Source: UBA11524 sp051886675
GTDB taxonomy: Bacteria; Bacillota; Clostridia; Christensenellales; Aristaeellaceae
Direction: 5' to 3'
Length of the DNA stretch: 5,237 bases
Assembly (NCBI GenBank): GCA_051886675.1
Contig: JBJEYH010000160.1
Coordinates: forward strand, 1 to 5,237
The notes under the pieces were generated by a model. That model had not been told where the DNA came from. It saw nothing but the letters and a program-made list of their open reading frames with translations, and made no database searches. Positions 1-3,630 of the stretch are shown in pieces. Position numbers and translations under genes: made by a program. The number at the start of each line of letters is the position of its first letter. Position 1 is the stretch's first letter.

Positions 1-21
1 CATCAGTTCCTTGCGATCCAT
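1..21 (-). CDS. Start of a third operon gene, possibly DNA polymerase III delta subunit (5' end only)
   Basis: An ATG at 21..19 opens a frame reading MDRKELM before the window ends. It is preceded by a GAGG Shine-Dalgarno core with a 6-nt spacer, and it begins 10 nt after the comEC stop, so it is almost certainly co-transcribed with comEC. Seven codons are too few to identify a protein. The suggestion of holA (delta subunit of the DNA polymerase III clamp loader) rests only on the known frequency of the comEC-holA gene order in Bacillota and on the charged start being compatible with it. Existence of a coding start is well supported; the identity is a guess. Confidence 0.5.
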
Positions 22-31
22 GCTTTTCCTC

Positions 32-2299
32 TCACTTGAAGGTTGTCAGGGTATACCCCTCGTCGCCAAAGCTCAGCATCAGCGCCCCATGATTGGCCGT
101 GGCATAGGCCGGTATCCCGCCGAAGCGCTCCTGGAAGCTGCTCAGCCGGTTCTCGTACCCGGTGGAGATCATCACCATCCCCGGCGCCGACACCTCGATG
201 AACGCGTCCGGCGTGTCCGACGGCGAGCCGTGATGCGCCAGCTTCACCACGTCCGCCGGCATGGCGATGTAATGCGCGCTGCGTCCGGACAGGTCGCCGG
301 TCAGCAGCAGGGTCGTGCCGCGCAGCTCCGCCAGCAGCGCCATGGAGGATATGTTCGCGTCCTGTCCCGGACGCACGCGGCCTTCCTCCGGCCACAGGAC
401 CGTCAGGCTCCCCGAGGGCAGGGTCAGCACGTCCCCTCGGCTGATCACGCCGATCTCCGTGCCCGTCTCCGCCAGCTGATCCAGCAGGGCAATCATCTTC
501 GGCGTCACGTCGGCCTGCTCCGCCCCCGGCCCGATCAGACACCGGGTCACGGGAATCCGCTCCTCCAGCAGCGCCGCCACGCCCCCCGCGTGATCCGAAT
601 GCAGATGCGTCAGGATCAGCGTGTCCACGCTCAGCCGCCGCTTGCGCAGGTATCGGGTCAGCTCGCTGCCGTCCTCCCCCGTGTCGATGACCACCACCGC
701 GCTCCTGTCCCGCAGAACCGCCGCGTCAGCGTTGCCCACGCTGAACTGGATGTAGGTCGTCCCGATCGCCGGCAGGGGAATCAGCGACAGCAGCATCACC
801 GCCGCGCCCGTCAGCCCGGCGATCAGCCGCCGCCTGCCCTTCAGCGGCGACAGCTGCGTGATCCCCAGCAGCATCAGGCCCCAGCCCGCCAGGGTCAGCA
901 GATTCGCCTGCTTCGTCCACAGGGAGATCGCGTCCATGCCGCCCAGAAAGCGCACCGCGCCCGTCAGCGCCGACGTCACCCGCGCGGCCGCTCCGCCCAC
1001 AAGCCCCGCTGCCCCCGCCGCGGGCAGCAAAAGCAGCGTCACCCAGTACAGGAGCATCATCCCCGCCGCCACCGCAAAGACGATCATGTTCAGCATGAGG
1101 CCCAGCAGCGGCAGCTCGCCGAACCAGTACAGCTCCGCCGGAAGCAGCCCGATCTGCGCGCCCAGGGTGGCGCACAGGGTCTGCCACAGCCGCCGCCGGA
1201 AGCCGTCCGGCGGATCCAGCAAGCGGCGCATCGCGGGGGTAACGAGCGTCAGCCCCATGACCGCCCCGTAGGTCAGCTGGAAGCTGGCCCCGGTGAGCTG
1301 GCAGGGATTGATCACCAGCATGATCAGCATGGAGGCGCACAGCAGATGCACCCGGCTGTGCTGACGGCGCCGCGTCGTCCCGTACTGATGGAGCATCACC
1401 AGCAGCGCCGCCCGCACCACCGGCGGATGCAGCCCCGTCAGCAGGGCATAGGCGGCCATCAGCACGGCGATGCACACTGTCCGGGCTTTCCGGGAGGCGC
1501 GCAGCCGCCCCAGCAGCCAGCCCGCCATGCCCGCCAGCACCCCCACGTGGAACCCCGAGATGCTCAGCACATGGGCGATGCCCAGCCGGGAGAAGGCCTC
1601 CCGGTCCTCCGAGGCCACCAGGGATTTTTCGCCCAGGAGCATGGCGGCGGCATATCCGCCGGCTTCCTGCCCCATGGCCCGCACCAGCCCCTGGGTCAGG
1701 CGGTGGCGAAGGCTGGCGGCCAGGCCGTCCAGGGTGAAGGGCGCAGCCTGGCAATGCAGCTCATCCCGGCCGTAGACGCCCAGGGTGATCCCCTGCTGCA
1801 GCAGATATTCGCGGAAGTCATAGCCGTCGGGGTTCTCCGCGCCCGCCGGATGATACACCTGGGCCGTCAGCGTCACCTGCGCCCCCGGCACCAGCTCCTC
1901 CGGCAGCGTCTCGCCCGAGGAAAGGTAGAAGCTCCAGTAGGCGTTCCCGGCCCTCTGCCCGTCCAGGGTGACGTGCCGCAGCTCGGTCTTGATCTGCCCC
2001 TTGTCGCCGTAGCGGATCTCCCCGGTGATGATGCCGGTGACCGTATACACGCCCTCCTCCGGCAGCGCGGGGTGATATCCCGCCTGGCCCATCGCGCAGC
2101 CCAGGGCGCACACGCCCAGCATGACGGCGGCCCGTCTGAGCCTGTCGCGGGTCAGCAGCGCCGCCCCCGCAGCGCAAAGGAGCGCCGTCCAGCCGAATGC
2201 CGCGCTGTCCGACGCCCGTCCCAACAGGATCCCCGCAACAAGCGCCGCCGTCGCCATGGGCAGCGCCCAGGCCAGCAGCCGCTCCTGCCGCTCGTTCAT
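32..2299 (-). CDS. comEC: ComEC/Rec2 family DNA internalization channel protein
   Basis: This 755-aa protein is the usual full length for ComEC, the inner-membrane channel that moves single-stranded DNA into the cell during natural transformation. Three hydrophobic segments (about 8-28, 35-50, 56-72) precede a soluble OB-like region (about 80-185, DUF4131 type) ending in the family motif NPDGYDFREYLLQQGI (156-171). The competence domain (about 210-510) is strongly hydrophobic and shows LSISGFHVG (245-253), a GLHPPVVRAAL segment (289-299) and NPCQLTGASFQLTYGAV (331-347). The C-terminal MBL domain (about 515-755) has VGNADAAVL plus IDTG (521-541), THLHSDHAGG (564-573), LTGD (666-669) and HHGS (689-692). 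The start overlaps the upstream stop (ATGA), with only a weak AAGG about 11 nt upstream, so translation probably depends on coupling. No comEA or comEB lies beside it. No frameshift or internal stop is seen. Confidence 0.96.
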   Translation of the reverse strand: MNERQERLLAWALPMATAALVAGILLGRASDSAAFGWTALLCAAGAALLTRDRLRRAAVMLGVCALGCAMGQAGYHPALPEEGVYTVTGIITGEIRYGDKGQIKTELRHVTLDGQRAGNAYWSFYLSSGETLPEELVPGAQVTLTAQVYHPAGAENPDGYDFREYLLQQGITLGVYGRDELHCQAAPFTLDGLAASLRHRLTQGLVRAMGQEAGGYAAAMLLGEKSLVASEDREAFSRLGIAHVLSISGFHVGVLAGMAGWLLGRLRASRKARTVCIAVLMAAYALLTGLHPPVVRAALLVMLHQYGTTRRRQHSRVHLLCASMLIMLVINPCQLTGASFQLTYGAVMGLTLVTPAMRRLLDPPDGFRRRLWQTLCATLGAQIGLLPAELYWFGELPLLGLMLNMIVFAVAAGMMLLYWVTLLLLPAAGAAGLVGGAAARVTSALTGAVRFLGGMDAISLWTKQANLLTLAGWGLMLLGITQLSPLKGRRRLIAGLTGAAVMLLSLIPLPAIGTTYIQFSVGNADAAVLRDRSAVVVIDTGEDGSELTRYLRKRRLSVDTLILTHLHSDHAGGVAALLEERIPVTRCLIGPGAEQADVTPKMIALLDQLAETGTEIGVISRGDVLTLPSGSLTVLWPEEGRVRPGQDANISSMALLAELRGTTLLLTGDLSGRSAHYIAMPADVVKLAHHGSPSDTPDAFIEVSAPGMVMISTGYENRLSSFQERFGGIPAYATANHGALMLSFGDEGYTLTTFK

Positions 2300-3012
2300 A
2301 GCTGGTAGACCTTGAAGCGCTCCGCCAGGGTTGCGTCAGGGCGGATGGCCCGGGCCTCCCGCAGCAGCCCCGCAGGATCGATGGCAGGGTTCAGGTGGGT
2401 GATGACAACCTGCTTCACCCGGGCGTCCGCCGCCAGGCGCGCCACGTGCTCCGCGGACAGGTGCGGCTTGCCCTCGGCCCACATGGCCGCGGGGAACAGG
2501 CCGTCCGCCAGGAGCAGATCGGCCTCCCGGGCGAAGTCCTCCAGCCCGGGCACGGTGTTGGTATCGCCGGTATAGCACAGGACAGCGCCGTCCCGGGTCA
2601 GCCGGAGCATGACGGCGGGAACGGGATGCCGCGCAGGATAGACCTGCAGCACCGTATCGCCCAGGCGGATGACGTCGCCCCCGGCGATATCGTGCAGGCG
2701 AATATTTTTGCAGCGCAAAACAGCCTGTCGGATGGGGGAGTTTTCGTCCACGGGGGCGAATACATCCAGCAGGGCGCCGGTGGCCTCCAGCCGGTAGATC
2801 AGCGGCAGCACGTCGCAGGCGTGGTCATAGTGCCAGTGGGAAAGCACCAGCGCCCTGAGCGTCTCGGGCGCGGTGTATCGGGTGAGCGCCGCCAGCACGC
2901 CGCTGCCCAGATCCAGCTGGATGCAGTCATCCCCGGCCTGCACCAGATACCCGGAGGTTGCGCCGTCGGGCGTGGGATACAGTCCGCTGAGCCCCAGCAC
3001 TGTCAGCTTCAT
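2296..3012 (-). CDS. MBL-fold metallo-hydrolase (YhfI / RNase Z-like)
   Basis: A 238-aa soluble protein with no signal peptide or membrane segment, so cytoplasmic. It carries the binuclear metal site of the MBL fold: HWHYDH (59-64), H129 in RHPVPA, D150 in YTGDTN, and H206 in ITHLNP, with a KPHLSAEH segment (182-189) typical of the YhfI/RNase Z-like branch. It lacks an RNase Z exosite arm, so tRNA 3' processing is not implied; the substrate is unknown. The frame stays open upstream to 3447, but the real start is the ATG at 3012..3010. GGAGG at 3025..3021 sits 8 nt upstream of it, and the promoter ends at about 3039. An in-frame ATG at 3018 would leave only 2 nt after the GGAGG. The gene is first in the operon, and its TGA overlaps the comEC ATG, suggesting matched expression. 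Family call is firm, function open. Confidence 0.92.
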   Translation of the reverse strand: MKLTVLGLSGLYPTPDGATSGYLVQAGDDCIQLDLGSGVLAALTRYTAPETLRALVLSHWHYDHACDVLPLIYRLEATGALLDVFAPVDENSPIRQAVLRCKNIRLHDIAGGDVIRLGDTVLQVYPARHPVPAVMLRLTRDGAVLCYTGDTNTVPGLEDFAREADLLLADGLFPAAMWAEGKPHLSAEHVARLAADARVKQVVITHLNPAIDPAGLLREARAIRPDATLAERFKVYQL

Positions 3013-3020
3013 TCGCATCT

Positions 3021-3025
3021 CCTCC
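3021..3025 (-). promoter_or_regulatory. Ribosome binding site of the MBL-fold hydrolase gene
   Basis: GGAGG on the minus strand lies 8 nt before the ATG at 3012. It decides between three nearby in-frame ATGs (3027, 3018, 3012): the first lies upstream of or over the site, the second is too close, and only the third has normal spacing. Confidence 0.8.
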
Positions 3026-3038
3026 ATTTCTGTGTACC

Positions 3039-3067
3039 ATGATACCCTCTTCCCGCTGAATTGTCCA
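3039..3067 (-). promoter_or_regulatory. Sigma-A-type promoter of the MBL-hydrolase/comEC operon
   Basis: On the minus strand, TGGACA (3067..3062) matches the -35 consensus TTGACA at 5 of 6 positions. TATCAT (3044..3039) matches the -10 consensus TATAAT at 5 of 6. The spacer is exactly 17 nt. A start near 3032 would leave a leader of only about 20 nt, just enough for the GGAGG site. It is the best promoter in the window and implies housekeeping rather than obviously competence-specific expression of comEC. No operator is recognisable around it. Confidence 0.72.
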
Positions 3068-3095
3068 GTGAAAATATCGTGCGGCTGGGGGGACG

Positions 3096-3145
3096 CTGGG
3101 GCTCCTCGCCCCAGACCCTCGCCAGAGGGCCGCCTGGCCCTCTGG
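3096..3145. repeat. Pair of perfect hairpins, palindromic intergenic repeat (module A)
   Basis: Two adjacent inverted repeats. The first pairs CTGGGGC (3096-3102) with GCCCCAG (3108-3114) around loop TCCTC. The second pairs CCAGAGGGCC (3122-3131) with GGCCCTCTGG (3136-3145) around a 4-nt loop GCCT. The text 'GGGGC...GCCCCAGACC...CCAGAGGG...CCCTCTGGACTCCC' resembles, from memory, a dispersed intergenic repeat common in GC-rich gut Clostridia. No thymidine tract follows on either strand in the right place, and both flanking genes are transcribed away from it, so it is not a terminator for them. Confidence 0.7.
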
Positions 3146-3179
3146 ACTCCCATTCGGGGGGGATCTTCATTGCGCGGAG

Positions 3180-3243
3180 GCCCGGCTCGCGGAGGGCGAG
3201 CCGGGCTTGCGGGGGTCACGGCGCGCGACGGGCGCGCCGCGAC
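3180..3243. repeat. Two long GC-rich hairpins (module B)
   Basis: The first hairpin is an uninterrupted 11-bp stem: GCCCGGCTCGC (3180-3190, the first base being G in the arm GCCCGGCTCGC) against GCGAGCCGGGC (3196-3206), with a GGAGG loop (3191-3195). The second pairs 3215-3226 (GTCACGGCGCGC) with 3232-3243 (GCGCGCCGCGAC), loop GACGG, 11 of 12 positions paired with one A-C mismatch. Its left arm begins with the same GTCACGGC octamer as the hairpin at 3271, suggesting related repeat units. No coding role is visible. What the module does, if anything, cannot be told from one copy. Confidence 0.68.
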
Positions 3244-3259
3244 GCGGAGCCTGTGAGGC

Positions 3260-3310
3260 TCTCCCCTTCCGTCACGGCATAGCCGTGACACCTTCCCCGC
3301 TGGGGAAGCT
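3260..3310. repeat. Double-hairpin palindromic repeat (module C)
   Basis: Two hairpins stand two bases apart. The first is GTCACGGC (3271-3278) / GCCGTGAC (3282-3289) with loop ATA. The second is CTTCCCC (3292-3298) / GGGGAAG (3302-3308) with loop GCT. They are preceded by CTCCCCTTCC (3261-3270). Read on the minus strand, the order 'GGGGAAGG-TGTCACGGC-GCCGTGACGG-AAGGGGAG' is one I recall as a highly repeated intergenic element in Clostridia; this identification is from memory, not from a search. A short TTTT (3313-3316) follows the second stem on the plus strand, but no plus-strand gene precedes it. Confidence 0.7.
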
Positions 3311-3331
3311 GCTTTTGTTGCGCGAGCTCGG

Positions 3332-3410
3332 GCGGGGCTCCCCTGCGGTCGCCCCGCTTCGCCCATACGCGCGCGTTCCCTTTTACGGGCAGGAGGCGGC
3401 GTCCTCCTGC
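3332..3410. repeat. Two further inverted repeats
   Basis: GCGGGGC (3332-3338) pairs with GCCCCGC (3351-3357) across a 12-nt loop. GCAGGAGG (3389-3396) pairs perfectly with CCTCCTGC (3403-3410) across the 6-nt loop CGGCGT. The second is an 8-bp stem that would hide a Shine-Dalgarno-like GGAGG if transcribed, but no start codon with a plausible reading frame follows it. They continue the run of hairpins that fills this intergenic region. Confidence 0.5.
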
Positions 3411-3435
3411 GGAGGCCGACGGAGGTTACTCGTAC

Positions 3436-3528
3436 TCCTCCGGTCATGCGGCGGGGACGGTTGGGGCAGAGGGGGCGTTCCGGGGCTGGGGAGCGATGCG
3501 GGATCCTCCGGCCATGCGGCGGGGACGG
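3436..3528. repeat. 25-bp direct repeat, two copies 68 bp apart
   Basis: Copies lie at 3436-3460 and 3504-3528 and match at 24 of 25 positions (T3444 versus C3512). Each begins TCCTCCGG and ends CATGCGGCGGGGACGG. The 43 bp between them contain a G-quadruplex motif. The sequence after the second copy departs from that after the first within two to three bases, so the copies may be the edges of a tandem duplication whose second unit is cut short, or paired binding sites. The copies sit roughly 20-110 bp upstream of the presumed promoter of the SpoIID-like gene. Confidence 0.75.
3463..3491 (+). other. Putative G-quadruplex motif
   Basis: Four G-runs of at least four bases lie on the plus strand: 3463-3466, 3471-3475, 3482-3485 and 3488-3491, with loops CAGA, CGTTCC and CT. 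This satisfies the usual four-run, short-loop rule for a quadruplex. Two additional GGGG runs (3453-3456 and 3521-3524) lie in the flanking direct repeats. The motif is on the non-template strand relative to the downstream SpoIID-like gene. Folding is inferred, not shown, and the region is G-rich overall. Confidence 0.45.
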
Positions 3529-3546
3529 AGGGCATCATTTCCCACG

Positions 3547-3575
3547 CTGGCAATCCCTGCACCGCGGAATAATCT
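3547..3575 (+). promoter_or_regulatory. Weak candidate promoter for the SpoIID-like gene
   Basis: CTGGCA (3547-3552) matches the -35 consensus at 4 of 6 positions and TAATCT (3570-3575) the -10 at only 3 of 6, with a 17-nt spacer. The stretch 3567-3600 is clearly more A/T-rich than the preceding 450 bp, which is the main reason to place a promoter here. A sporulation sigma factor promoter (sigma-E type) in the same stretch is possible, but I cannot match its consensus convincingly. The leader would be about 50 nt. Confidence 0.25.
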
Positions 3576-3615
3576 CATTTCATCATCCGTTGAATGTACG
3601 GAGAACACTCGCCCC

Positions 3616-3623
3616 AAAGGAGG
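3616..3623 (+). promoter_or_regulatory. Strong ribosome binding site of the SpoIID-like gene
   Basis: AAAGGAGG lies 7 nt before the ATG at 3631, a near-perfect Shine-Dalgarno sequence. It fixes the start of a frame that otherwise stays open upstream, and it agrees with the signal peptide beginning exactly at that ATG. Confidence 0.9.
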
Positions 3624-3630
3624 CCTGTTC

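Larger units (their letters stand above)
3068..3600. other. Divergent intergenic region, no gene found
   Basis: About 530 bp lie between the operon promoter and the leader of the SpoIID-like gene. Open frames cross it on both strands, but only because the DNA is GC-rich and stop-poor. None has a Shine-Dalgarno site with proper spacing, a plausible start or a protein-like composition. The content is the hairpin modules, the direct repeat and the G-rich motif listed separately. The minus-strand frame that continues upstream of the MBL-hydrolase start passes through these palindromes and encodes Arg/Gly/Pro-rich nonsense, supporting a non-coding reading. Confidence 0.7.

Noticed and set aside
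11..2308. Plus-strand 765-codon open frame
   Set aside because: It lies exactly antisense to comEC, is rich in Arg/Gln/His/Pro, has no domain-like pattern or ribosome binding site, and exists because high GC at third positions removes stops.
3096..3310. CRISPR array or riboswitch
   Set aside because: The hairpins differ from each other in sequence and spacing, with no regular repeat-spacer pattern, and both adjacent genes begin outside the structured block with short or unrelated leaders.
3292..3316. Rho-independent terminator (GGGGAAG stem followed by TTTT)
   Set aside because: The stem is separated from a four-T run by four bases, and no plus-strand transcript is expected to arrive there; it fits better as part of a palindromic repeat.
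3013..3447. N-terminal extension of the MBL hydrolase to an ATG at 3447
   Set aside because: The extension would be read through the promoter and palindromic repeats, and its translation is Arg/Pro/Gly-rich without pattern. GGAGG and a -10/-35 pair place the true start at 3012.
3207..3572. Plus-strand 121-codon frame in the intergenic region
   Set aside because: No ribosome binding site, composition unlike a protein, and it spans hairpins and the direct repeats.
3068..3600. Insertion sequence or integrated element
   Set aside because: No transposase, no terminal inverted repeats enclosing the region and no target-site duplication could be found by eye; only short dispersed-type palindromes are present.
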